DNA from: Geosiphon pyriformis
Taxonomy: Eukaryota; Glomeromycota; Glomeromycetes; Archaeosporales; Geosiphonaceae
Direction: 5' to 3'
Assembly: GCA_016748015.1 (NCBI GenBank)
Contig: JAAOMT010000222.1
Location: 6,245-70,221, forward strand
DNA: 63,977 nt
Made by a program: the position numbers and the translations under genes. Positions 35,771 through 47,362 of the stretch are shown here, in pieces. Each line of letters starts with the position of its first letter. Position 1 is the stretch's first letter. Below the pieces are notes generated by a model. That model searched no databases and had not been told where the DNA came from. It worked only from the letters and a program-made list of their open reading frames with translations.

Positions 35771-37182
35771 GCAGTGAGAATTAACTCTTCTCAGGTTGTT
35801 ATTGGGGTTAATTGGGATATTTTGACTAGGGATAGAAAGATAGCTTGGGCAATCTTTTCTTGTGATTCTATTTTATAGGGTCTGTTCGAATTGTTTTGTA
35901 GCATCATGATGATGTTTCCCATGTAACCGGCATCGATGATTCCTCCTTTTACGTTGATTTTTTTTTTGGCTAGACTAGATTGAGAGGCAACTTGTATCAT
36001 TGTACTAACAGGAATTTCTAATGCTATCTTAAGATCTATTTTTACAAGGGAATGTGGGGCTATAATGATGGGTGATTGTTCAAGATATTGTAAGTCGAAA
36101 CCAGCATTGGTGTCATGTGCTCTTTCAAGGCAGATTCCTTTCTTGTTGTCACTGTATCATTTTAGCTCTAGTTCTTTGGATAGATTGGGATACACAAGAT
36201 ACTGTTCTGTTTCAGTATCCTCAGTTGGATCTTGAAATAACATGTCCTCAGTGATCAATACCTTTTTTTCAGACTCAGGTAGTTCGGTGATTGGAAACAG
36301 TATTTTTGGAGGCGGATTGAACATGAGATCACATTCATCACAGTACTGGAAGTGACAGGGGATCAAACAGTGATTGCACAGTTTGATATTCAAATCGGCC
36401 AACCTTTGCTTCTGTTCTTCGCAAGTTGGGGCCAATTCCTGATATCGGTTCTGAAATGCATCTGGGTCATTTGTGAAGAAATCATTCTCAGGATAGTCAG
36501 GTCTATTATATTCAGACATCCAAGGGTTGTCCTTGATTTCTTGTATTTCTTTGGGCATGACGCTTTTGGTCTTGGTGCTTGCCATTCTCCAAATTTTATG
36601 GTCATCGTGTGGATAACTGTCCAGTCTGTTGAGTGCTTATTTTCAAGCGTTCTCAATGGGAGTTTTCTTTTGTACTCAATCGTTGATTAATATGGTGTAT
36701 TGACAAGCCTCGTCACATGTTTTTCCTCTGCTAGGCACATCATTCTAGAGTCTTTCATCTGGCAAGATTTTGCCACACACAAGGCATGGCGTGTTGTCCC
36801 ACTTGCCTTGTTGTTTTGGTCGTCCAAATTTTTCAAGTAAACAAGGTCTGCAATAGTATTTGGTGGCAGTGGGCCATTCTTCATTGTCCCCGATACATGC
36901 ACCCATAGTGGATAGTTTTTTTTCACAATCAACACATATTAGTCTTGGGGGTTGGTAAAATAAGTTTCTTTGGTCTGAGGTTACGTATCCTAATGATGAT
37001 GATTGGAGTTCTTCTTTAGCTCTGTTTTTTCCTTTTTCTTTCCAGATTGGTGGTGGGAGTAGTTCAGTTCGATAATCATCCACCCATGAAACCTGATAGG
37101 TCTCGATAGTTGGTGGCATTGATGTGTCTTCAAATTCAATAAGGGGTTTCTCGGTACATTGGGTTTTAAAGTGTCTGCACAT
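35771..37182 (-). pseudogene. B1 Cys-rich and dUTPase region (upstream of the A2 insertion)
   Basis: Minus-strand frame with three single-codon stops. The Cys-rich part reads CVDCEKKLSTMGAC, then YYCRPCLLEKFG and CLVCGKIL, i.e. three CX2C pairs. A second cluster reads LCNHCLIPC, then YCDECDL (near 36330-36390). dUTPase motifs follow: HDTNAGFDLQY (motif 1), SQSSLAKKKINVKGG (motif 2), GGIIDAGYMGN (motif 3, Asp kept) and QEKIAQAIF (motif 4). Motif 5 lies on the far side of A2, which inserted just before it. A TGA at 36157-36159 stands where C1 has Trp. Confidence 0.87.
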
Positions 37183-37199
37183 AGCTGGGACTTGGGCAT

Positions 37200-38112
37200 G
37201 CTGTCTGTTAAACGTGAATTGAAGTTCTTGGATGTTCTAGTCGAGAGTAGCATTGGCTTTTGACAACCAATTGTTTCCTATTAGAGCTTAATATTGAGTA
37301 GCTTCTATAACAAGTATTTTGGTAGGGATTTGGATTCCATTAATCTCGAAAGAGAAGTTGTCAATTTCTCCTATCGGGGTTTTTGTGTTTCTATCCACTG
37401 TAATGATCCGGGTGGTAGCAACACGGTCTACTCAGTGACTTAATTGGTTCATGAGCTGCTTCATGATTATGCTACCAGCTGATCTGTTATCCAAGATTAA
37501 TTTAATGTCTATTCCTCCGACTCTGGCATCGGTGTATAGGGCTGTTATTGGTTTATCTTGATTGATGACTGCTTCACTAAAAAGACTATGGGTGTTTAAA
37601 TTATCGATGTCAAAAGAAAATATGGTGGCTAAGGTGGTGTCTTTGGTAATAATGGCTGGTAGGATATTGCTTTTTGTTTGCTTGGAAGGTTGGGAGATTT
37701 GTTCTATATCCCCTCCTTCCACAGATGTAGATTTATCAAAACCCTGGTCTTCTATAAGACCAAGATAGGAAGCTTGATTCAGGTATCCAGTTGGTGTTGG
37801 TCAAGATTGGGCAGGACTGTAAGGGATTAGTCAAGACGGTCCACTGTTGGTTTGCACCTGATTGTTGTTGGAATTCCTCCATCTCTGATTATAGTCTATA
37901 GCTCGAGATCTGGACAGGCTGTAAGGGGAAGTTTGATAGTGAGGGATTGTTTGTGTCATTGGTGGTGGTTGATAATAATTCTGGGGTGGTGGTTGAGTAT
38001 ATGAGACTTGTTGTGTGTATAGGGGCAGTTGATTCTGAGGTATGGAATATTGGGATACCATGTTTTGCTGATATCTGAGTTGCTGGTATGGGTTTCCTTG
38101 ATTTTGGTTCAT
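37200..38112 (-). pseudogene. B1 protease region
   Basis: Same frame as Gag and dUTPase. The aspartic protease box reads LILDNRSAGSI near 37490 (usually DSG; Ser and Gly changed to Asn and Arg), followed by KTPIGEIDNFSFEINGIQIP and IGNNWLSKANATLD, then TAG at 37237 in place of the Trp seen in C1. A Gln-, Tyr- and Pro-rich linker (37831-38112) joins it to the zinc knuckle. Confidence 0.78.
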
Positions 38113-39666
38113 GATCTTCCTTCTGCAGTCACGGGCGATGTGTCCAAGTTTTTGGCAGTAGTAACAGTTGTGGGGATCAGATCTCCAAGGTTGTTGCTGT
38201 TGTTAATGGTTCTGTTGCTGTGGATATCTGCTGTTGTTGTTATTTTTTCTCTGTTGGGGTGGTTGGTAAGTTCCTGTAGTTCCGGCTAAGAATTCCTCAA
38301 TTTTCTGAGTTAGTTTCTTACTCAATTGGGTTATCTTTGTGTTGATGTCAGAGGTTCTATTAATGGCTAAATTAATGGCTTGGGTATAATTTACTTCTTG
38401 TTCTGTAGACTTAAAATCACGAGCAAAAGCGATGGCATCTTGTAAACTGGTCAGATGGCAGAGTCTTACGGATCTTAGAATACTATTCTGCAATCCTTTA
38501 ATAAAGTGATTAAGAACTTGTACTGTGGTGTAGTAGTCCCTTTCAATAGCTAATATTTGATGCAGGATTTGATTGAATTGTCCAAGATAAGTAGTTACTG
38601 CTTTGTGATCTTTTTGTTTAATTATGCTGAATTGATTCTGCAATCAGATTAATGTATTGGGATCACAGAAGTATTGCAGAAATGCGAGTTTAAATTTGGT
38701 AAAGGAGATAGGCTTCTCTGTCAGGCTCTGGTACCACAAATCAGTGGTTCTGGTCAGAAAAAACAGCAGTGCCTGAATTGTGTGGTCGTTGTTCCAACCA
38801 TTAGCAGTAATTGCTTTCTCGGCGTCTGCAATCCAAGAATATGCATTATCTTTTTCACCAGAGAATTTTTCCAATTTAGTGATATTTTGGTAAGCCATGA
38901 TCCAGTTAATGGGTGGGGTGTTATTGGTTATGTTTAAAGAGATTGGTGTCCGCATATTTGAGTGTTCTCCAGGTGCTAATGCTGGTTGCTTTTCTTTGTT
39001 GCTTGAACCAATAGGTTGTAAGATAGCTGTTTTTTCTATCAGGTAAGATGCTGATTCTACTAGGTTTTGTGCTGGTGGCTGTTTACAAGTTGACGGGTTT
39101 TCTTCTGTTTGACTGGCTGCTGGGGTAAGATTTCCAAACAGTGATCCATATTCTCCTAGTGATTTGGTCCAACTGTGTTGATTCCAAGGGTGTGGATTTC
39201 CAGGAGTTCATGGTGTTTCTGACTGGGTTTCTGGGAGTGGGTTGAATACAATTCTACTTTGGAGTGTCTGATGGTATGATGGAATTGTTGGGGAGAGGAC
39301 CCTTGGTTTTTTGTTGACCATGGACTTGGCTTGGGCAGTTATGAGGTTGTTGAATTTGTTTTTGTATTCCTCAGGGTCAGATTCCACTGATTGTTGTACT
39401 TGAGAGAATTGTTGTGCCACGTAATATTTAATGTCTGTATCGATTATGCGCAGAGTTTCAGCAATTGCTCAGATAGTTGTGGTTGTTGAGTACCCTAGTA
39501 AGCTTTGATGAATTTGTTTTTCAAGTCTTCCTGTATCAGTTGCGTGGCCTAATAAGCAGTCAATTTTTGCATTGATATAGTTACAAAAATCACTTTCTGT
39601 GTAAGCAGTTTCTGCTGGTATTCTTAGGTCTTTTTGAAAGTATTGAAATAGTGCTTTTCTGTACAA
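38113..39666 (-). pseudogene. B1 Gag with CCHC knuckle
   Basis: One frame with in-frame stops only. The capsid-like core is KLEKFSGEKDNAYSWIADAEKAI, then TTDLWYQSL (38644-38955), closely resembling C1. The segment DAIAFARDFKSTEQEVNYTQA (near 38400) and a KKLTQKIEEFL helix precede the knuckle CYYCQKLGHIARDC (38125-38168), which is intact. The start is not certain; an open frame begins at 39666, about 100 bases after the primer-binding site. Confidence 0.8.
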
Positions 39667-39750
39667 GAAGTGGTTCTTTCCTATTGTTCCAATAGTCGCT
39701 ACTTTTATGTATTTTTGGGGATGCTCTGTCTCTGTGGATTTATAACCTCA

Positions 39751-39762
39751 CAGAGAGCACCA
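39751..39762 (-). promoter_or_regulatory. B1 primer-binding site
   Basis: On the minus strand the LTR end ATAACA is followed by TTTGGTGCTCTCTGTG. The site TGGTGCTCTCTG lies within one arm (39753-39769) of a 17-base inverted repeat whose other arm is inside the LTR (39799-39815). Confidence 0.7.
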
Positions 39763-39764
39763 AA

Positions 39765-40838
39765 TGTTATGAATAAACTTAGTGGGTATGGGAAATGGTA
39801 ACGTTTGGTGCTCTCAATTATTGATGATGCGTCTTCCACATAATTTTGTTGGCTTAATCTTAATTATCAGTCTTTGAAGGTTTATTCCTGGATGTGAATT
39901 TACCTGTTGAGTTTTTTGGTTATAAGGCACAGAGTTTGTCTTTCATCGATTGCAATATTTTTCGTAAATGTGAGCTTTTTTTTCTAAGCTAATGAGCACA
40001 GTCATTAGGGTCTGGCATTGTCTTTTCACTCTTCTGATAAGCTAACAAGATAATGTTAATATCCAAAACTTAGGAGGAGCTTCCCTCTTTTACCAGGCTA
40101 TCATGAAGTCTATTCTCAAACAGTCAATTTTACTATGTTGCCACTCCACAAAAATAAGACAGAAAAAGAAAAAAAAAAAAAAAAAAGAAAAGAGAGAAAA
40201 GATAAATTAGTATCGTCAATTGCCATGATCAAGAGCAATTGATCCAAATCGTTAATAGGTTTGAGGCAGTTATGCTAAGAGCATCTGTCCTAGAATGGAG
40301 ATACGAGACAAGGGTTAATTCACGTAAATTCTACAAAGTTTGAAAACATGAATTCATGATTCTGATTTCTTTAATAATTGGTTTATTTCAGGAGATGAAA
40401 TAGAGAAGATAATAAAGGATGAAGGGGTATGGATATTTAATTCTTGTCTAGAGGTTTGTATCTATCTGTTTGTCTTTTTTCACTTCTACAACTACTTGCT
40501 TTTATACATTCTTTTGGTTTTACAGGATTGCTTTCAATTGTCTCGCTATTGCTAGCTATTGCTTTATTGTTTCTGTTATTGCTTCGTTTTTCTATGTTAT
40601 TACTAGTTATCCTATGTTATAACACATTATCTAATGTTATTACATGTTATTCTGTGTTATCCTGCATTATAATATGTTATCCTACATTATTGTGCACTAT
40701 TCTGTATTATCTTGCATTATAACATGTTATCCTACGTTATAACGCATTATCCAATGTTATTGCACATTATTCTGTATTATGTCATGTTTTGATCACATTT
40801 CTTTATAACTTTGAATTGGTTTTTCTACTTGGGTAACA
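39765..40838 (-). repeat. B1 5' LTR
   Basis: 1074 bases, similar to 20750-21850 throughout. It includes the A-rich tract (40160-40200) and a palindrome array (about 40600-40770) with fewer units and fewer CpG sites than its partner. Confidence 0.92.
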
Positions 40839-40842
40839 ATGT

Positions 40843-43800
40843 TTTTAGAATTTATTTAATATGCCAGACAAACTAATAGATTTGTCATCAGACAAATTAT
40901 CAATTATTAAAACCAATTTACACATACTAATCTCACTTATTATATTAAAAAAAGTGTTTTTTTTATATAATCTAATGATTTATATTAACAAAACTATGTA
41001 TTAAGCATTATTGAAGACATTTTTTGTTTTTTTGTCTATTTTATTATAATTTTATTAACTTTAAGCTTTACTTTATCTAATTTTAAGACCAATTTCTTTT
41101 CAATCACTAAATAATCTAAAGCCATCTTGTAAAAAACTGTTCTAGAACACTTTTTATTATGCTCTCTTTGTCAAAACTGAAAATTTCTATCTGTTTCTTA
41201 ATCACCTTTTTAATAGCTGCTTTTTCAGTTAATTTTGATTCATAGTATTTGGACTTTTTGTATTTTTTTTGATCAATGACAACTGTTTTAAAATATTTAC
41301 AGAATTTATTCTATCTTAAACTACAATACCAATTTTAGAAGTCTTTTTATTATTATTATAGACTATTTTTTAAAAAGACAATTAAATCCAAATTTATTAC
41401 TTAAATCCAATTTTTTTGCAATTTTGGCAACCAGCAATTTCAATTCAAGAAATTTTGACAATTGCTTGTTTTTTAAGCATTTAGACTCATTAAACTAAAG
41501 TTAAAAAAAGTTGTATTTGCTAAACCCACTATTATCTCTTTTAATATTTTTTACATAGTATTTAAATTACCAAAAATTTTTGTATTTACAAATCTATTTA
41601 TTATCCTTAACAATCTAGTAAAAACACATTCCTTAAAACTGGTTTTTGTTAGCTTGCTTTTAAACTGTATTCAAATACCTATTCAAAAAACCACTTAAAC
41701 TAAAAAAAACCATAATAGCCATGTAATTAATATCAAAAAAATTAAATACACTATTAACACTTTGATTTATTATGGCCAATAAAAAATATTTACTAACAAA
41801 AATATAGTTTATAGTCTTTTTTACATCTCTTAAATTGTTTTATGTTAGAAATTTGACAACTAATTTACTTAAAAAAAAATTGTACAAGTCTAAATTAAAA
41901 CATTTCTTAAAACTTGTACTTTGTTTCTTTTTATTTTTATTGAAATTGCCATTTAACACAACATAAAAGCTTGAATTAATTGCCATAACAATATATTAAT
42001 TTATTTTATTGGCTTGTTCAAATCTCATATTAATTGAAATATTAGCATATAAACCCAAAATTGTTACTGAAATTTTGTTATTAAATAATAAACAAATTAA
42101 TAGAAAATGATCAAAGATCTTAGATACTTTATACACATAATAAACAAAAAAATTGTTTATTACTATTGTTACTTTTGCATCTATATGACCAATATTTAAA
42201 CCAGAAACAAAAACTTTTACACCTTGAAATTTATTTTTAATCCAAGATTTTATTTGACTTTTTAGCTTGGTTTTAGTAATAATAGAAATCTAATTACCAG
42301 ATTTTCTGTGCCACTTAATTATATTATCTTGTTTAGCCAAATTATTTATATTTTTAATATTACATATTGCTATTTTCCAAATAAACTCACTTATTGAGAT
42401 AAAAAATGTTTTAAAAAATCTGAATCAGTATATAACTAATTCAACTTTATCAAAACTAAACTAACTAAAACTTTAAGAGCCACTATTTTTGATTTTAAGT
42501 TACTTATCTTAGTAATTAAAACCTTTGAACTACTTAATCCTAAATTTATACTCATGTTTTTTGTTATTAAAGAGAAAAAAAAAACAGCAAAAGTGAGTTA
42601 TTTAAAATTATGCCCAACTTTAATTTTAAAAACAATAGTACAGAAACAGCCAAAAATAAATATTGATAAGCAAACATTAAGAATACCAAATTTATCTTGC
42701 TTAGTTTTTGCACAATATTAGAGACCTAATTAACCAAAAACTTTAAAAAGCATTCCAAAGAAGCCAATTAATCACTAATTACAAATGTATTTTAAAAATT
42801 AGAGGCCATATTACCAGAGAATAAAGCATTAAAAAAAAAAATTCAGAAACAAAAACTGAATAAACATTAATAAAAATAGTCATTAGAAATACTATTTGTG
42901 CTTAACACTTGTTATCAAAAGCAGCAAATCAGAAAATAAACACACTTTTTTTCACATAGAAGTAAGCAAACTGAAGACAATTCTAATTTGAAACAAATTT
43001 TTTATAAAATTTTTTTGAACTAGAGCAAAAAAACTTGAAAAGTTACACTTTAAAACTGAATGTTCAAAACACTTATACTTTTTACAGCAAATTCATTCTG
43101 GTTCAAAAAAGTTTTATGTTATCTAAAATTGGCTCCATGTGAAAAACAGATTCTAAATTATCTTCTGTTTTAAAACCAACTACAGCACAGCAAATTTTAT
43201 TGCCAATTTCAAATAACTGATTAATGATACAAGTTTTTTTCAATAAAATGTCTAAATTATAAACTGTTGTTTTTACAAGTAAGATAAATAAAAGCATCTT
43301 AAAATAATTTTTAAACATTTAAACATCACAATTTTTAATAGTTTTTGTCATATATACTGAGTTTTTTCTGATTAAAAATAACCATCTTGCTGTTAATAGA
43401 TCTGTTTAACTTAATTTGGCAAATTTTATTATAGTCTTTTGTCATAATTCAATTAGTTATAATAAGATTAATACAATTTGACCAAGCTCAAATATTGTAG
43501 CACTAATTATTTTTTTTGGCATATTTATAAAATTTTTTTTGACAATCACAGTTTAATCTAAATGCACTTTTTGTTTTTTAAAATTACTGTTTATAATAAT
43601 ACCTTTTTTTTGGCTAATAATGTGATCTTATTCAAGTTTTTTTTGATGTAAACATTAATCTAATAATTTCTTTAAATTTTGAGAGAATAATAGTCCTTTT
43701 AAAACCATTGACTGATGAAAAAAATTTTGTAATTACCTAAATTTTAGCCATTGTTGATTTGTTTTTTACTGCTAATAGATTAATATTCAAAACAAAAGAT

Positions 43801-43880
43801 TTTTAATGGTTATCTTAATTGGAGTTTTTATTATCTTGGAGTTAATTCATTTTTTATCCAAAAAAATATTAAAAGAAGGT
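40843..43880 (-). mobile_element. Decayed LINE, right half
   Basis: Aligns by eye with the intact LINE from about 14.7 kb upward. 41090-41260 matches 14790-14960; 42300-42420 matches the ORF1/ORF2 junction near 16050-16146; 42470-42545 matches 16228-16290; 43120-43290 matches ORF1 near 16890-17020. No frame is open, but traces such as WHRKSGN and WKIAICN remain and show Trp codons at two positions where the intact LINE has TGA. Confidence 0.75.
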
Positions 43881-43882
43881 GG

Positions 43883-44903
43883 TATTACCAGTAGAATTTT
43901 AGTCATTAATTAGCATAAAATTACTTTTATAATTTTTATTATTAATTAGCATATATTAATATCATTTCAATTGTCACTTATTATTTAATTAATAACCCAA
44001 TTTGTACAATAAAAATTAGGATGATTAAATTACACAATATTTCGAACTATGTAATATTCAAGAATTTACTAAAATTTATAAAAAATTTGCCAAAATAATA
44101 GATAATGCACTGAAATAATTAATAGTTTGTTAAAATAACTTATAGCTTATTAAAATGTATCTTTAATTCATCTAAATCATAACAAAAAGAAAAGTTCAAG
44201 TTTATAAACCAATACTATAACAAGTTGTATAAAAAAAAAGCTTTTCTTTTCAAGAAAATATATCTTCTTTTTATCTTATTATAGATATTTTACTTTAGAT
44301 TTATTCTTATTTAGTACAATTTAAAATAAAAACTATACTTTAAAAACCAATTTTTGAAATCATTACACTTGACATTTTTCAAAATTTAATTAATATTTTG
44401 AAATTGATTAGCTATCAATTTCAGTAAATTGTTAGTAACTTTAGGTCTGAACCAGAAACAATTCTTCTAACAAAATCCTATTTTTTTTATATTTTTTTAA
44501 TTTTTTTCTTCTTTTTTTTATCATAATTATTAAAGTAGTCTACAAAAAAATTCTTGTAAAAAAGTTGATTTTTACAATAAAGTAACTACATATATTTTAG
44601 TAAGCTTTCAGATAAGTAATTCCTAAGAAAAAGTTGACTTTTACAGCAAAGTAACTATGTATTTTTAATAAGCTTTCAGATAAGCAATTTTTGGAAAAAA
44701 GTTGACTTTTACTATAAAATAACTATACAAAATAACTGGCATAAAATTGGCTATTCTACTTATAAGTTCAGCAGTTCAAATTATAAGAAATAATTTAAAA
44801 ATAAATCCAATTATCAAAGATTTACTAGTTTTTAATAAACATAAATTAACAGCAAACTGACATTAACAATAATTAAGAAAAAAAACCAAAATTTTCTGAT
44901 AAT
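43883..44903 (+). repeat. Old, AT-decayed A1-type solo LTR
   Basis: Begins TATTACCAGTAGAATTTTAG, matching the A1 LTR start, and runs through the TATA region (near 44228, gttgtataaaaa) to a decayed end near 44890-44903. Far more AT-rich than the other LTR copies, so older. The end is approximate. Confidence 0.75.
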
Positions 44904-45639
44904 AATAAGAGTAGTCCAATTTTTTTATCTATATTAAACTTAAAAAAACCAAAAAAAGAACCACAATTCATATTAGTATTTATTCTCTTGGCTTTAGAAA
45001 TAGCAGCAACTGAATTTAAAAGAAATCTATTATTAATATTATTCATAATTTAATTGTTTTCATTACTATTAAACTTATTATTTATATTTAAATATGTATT
45101 ACCAAGACCAAATTTGACCAATAATATATTTTTTTTATTATCAAAATGCTTAATATTACCAAAAACAACAAAAAAAAACAAAAAACTTCTTTTTTAAAAT
45201 TATGCTCTTTGAAAAATTTAAGACATAAGAGAGAAAAAAGTTTTATATATTATTTATATTATTATTTAATTATTAATATAATTATTAACTTAAATATTAA
45301 TTTAATATTAATGTAATTATTAGTTTAATTATTAATTTTTATTGAATAAAATTTTTTAAAACTATAAAAAAACATTTTTACTTAAATTAATATATATAAT
45401 TTTAAGTTATTCTATTTTTAATTATTGTTTTTTTTTTAATTTGTATTTAATTTGTTTATTTAATTAAATTTTTTTTAATTGTTTTTTATTATAGAATATT
45501 TGTTTTTTTTTATTTAACAAAAACTTTAACTGTGTTTTAATAAATAAAACAATAAATGTTTTCTAATTTATAAATATTTTTATATTGAAAAAACATTTTA
45601 CAAAAAAAACTGAAGTTTAGAACAATAAACTTTATATTT
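44904..45639. other. AT-rich stretch, no gene seen
   Basis: Long A and T runs with no coding or repeat signal I can match. Confidence 0.6.
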
Positions 45640-46035
45640 AAAGCTATTTAAAAACAAATACACAATAAATTTAAGACAATAGCTAAACCAACAAATATTT
45701 ATTAGGAACTTAAAGCAGCTTTTAAACTCTATAATTTATTTTATAATTGTAAAAACATTTTACAACACCCAATTTACCAATTTCTAAAGATTCAATATGT
45801 TAAAAAGCTTACAGAATTGAAATTTTAACAATTTTCAGACCAAATTTTTTCAATAATTTTGGATTACTATTTGAAAATTACAAACAGTATTTGAACTTTA
45901 ATAGAGCTTAATCTTAAAGAAAAAATTATGTTACTAATTAAAATTTGAAATATTATTTAACATAAAATTATTTTTATAATTTTTATTATTAATTAGCATA
46001 TATTATTATATTAATTTATTATTTATTATCTTATT
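45640..46035 (+). mobile_element. Relic of an A-type element: ORF3 end plus LTR start
   Basis: On the plus strand 45640-45928 reads as a decayed ORF3 C-terminal half (KAAFKLYNLFYNCKNIL, then KLTELKF, then QFSDQIFSIILDYYL) with several stops. It is followed directly by an A2-type LTR start (tgttactaatt at 45929). The LTR is lost after about 46035, where the inverted-repeat unit begins. The survival of the ORF3 pattern in such AT-rich debris is striking. Confidence 0.7.
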
Positions 46036-46039
46036 AAAT

Positions 46040-46610
46040 TATTAAAAAACAAATTAAATTAGTATAAATTCAATATACAAAATCAGTTTTATAAATATTT
46101 TAGTTATTATTTTTTTAAGATAGAGAAATAGTTTATATTGTTAACAAAAAATAATATACTAATATAATTCTATGTTTTATGTTAATATTTTTATAATTTA
46201 ATATTAAGTATTAATTGAACTTTTTAGTAATATTTATTCAATAATCTTTAAAATCAATAATTACAAGTAAATACTAACAAATAATCTTTTATTACAAAAA
46301 TGTTTAGATATTTAAAAAAAATTGGAAAAAGAAAATAAGCAAATTAAAAAGAATTAGATATTTAGAAATAATTTTTATTATTTTGATTCATATATGTTTT
46401 GTTAAAACATATCTTTCTAAAACTAAAAGATACATTGCTTATATAACTATTTAAAATAATTAACAATCAGGTCAATAAGTAAGTCAATGATTGAATCATT
46501 AATTAAGTTAACAGTCAAGTTAATAACCAAATCATTGATCAAATTATTGATTAATTTCTAAAAATAGAATGGCTTACTATATAACATTAGTGTAATCATT
46601 AATAAAAACT
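46040..46610 (+). repeat. Long inverted repeat, left arm
   Basis: Aligns with the reverse complement of about 50400-51005 over its whole length with few gaps. Good blocks are 46047-46068, 46141-46185, 46225-46260, 46381-46460 and 46555-46575. Positions 46468-46552 hold short repeated units of the ATCATTGATCAA and AAGTTAATAACC kind. Confidence 0.75.
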
Positions 46611-47362
46611 ATGGTTTTCAACCATAACACTATTATTAATTATAAAGACAATTTTTTTTACATTTTAATAATAGAAAATTTATTTTAAAAATCACTTAAA
46701 TAAGTATAACATGATAAATAATATTTTTTCTGATAATTATGACCCATTACAACCTGGTAATCTGTTAATTATAGTAATAGGGTTAATGACTTAATAATAA
46801 TAATATCATTATAGAATTTTACAAAATAATATTTTATTACTGCAGAAATTTTTTCATACAGGTGTACAACCACAACGAATTCAATTGTATGAAGTACAGT
46901 CGTACATCATACATATCTATGAAAATTCTTCTTGTACAGCAAAATTCCACAACTTTGTATATGTATATTAGCTTTAGTTTACAAATATCCAAAATTTTTA
47001 ATACTATATATGTTTTTTTCAGTAAAAACAATTGCCTTTAAATTTAGTAAATTAAGAAAAATCCGCTTATGGTATTTTTTTTAATTCTGATGGATGGATC
47101 ACATGCATAATTCATACGATCAAATTACATCAAGATTTCCATTATGTTATTTATTATTATTATAACATGTTACAATCAAATGCTAAACGCGCATATGCAA
47201 TACTAACTATGATTTAAAATAGTTATTATTTTTAATTTATTAAAAAAAATTTTTTTTTAATTAATTTTTAAATTAAAAAATAAATATAATATACAGAAAA
47301 TAAATCAATAAAAATATATCTTTGTTTTTTTTTTATCACAACATATTAATTATTATCCGTTT
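46611..47362. other. Spacer downstream of the 12-exon gene
   Basis: AT-rich 3' flank inside the inverted-repeat unit. A 64-codon open frame (46837-47031, minus) has no recognisable pattern and is probably chance. Confidence 0.5.

Larger units (their letters stand above)
20750..40838 (-). mobile_element. B1, Ty3-like retrotransposon with nested A2
   Basis: Complete but dead element bounded by LTRs at 20750-21850 and 39765-40838. Left flank atgc (20746-20749) and right flank atgt (40839-40842) form a 4-bp target duplication with one C/T difference. The interior is interrupted by A2 (25914-35766). Without A2 the internal region is about 8 kb, with the order Gag, protease, Cys-rich domain, dUTPase, RT, RNase H, integrase, ORF3. 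The host sequence is a decayed LINE. Confidence 0.88.

Noticed and set aside
46837-47031. 64-codon ORF within the inverted-repeat unit as a transposase remnant
   Set aside because: Too short, no catalytic pattern, and composition like flanking noise.
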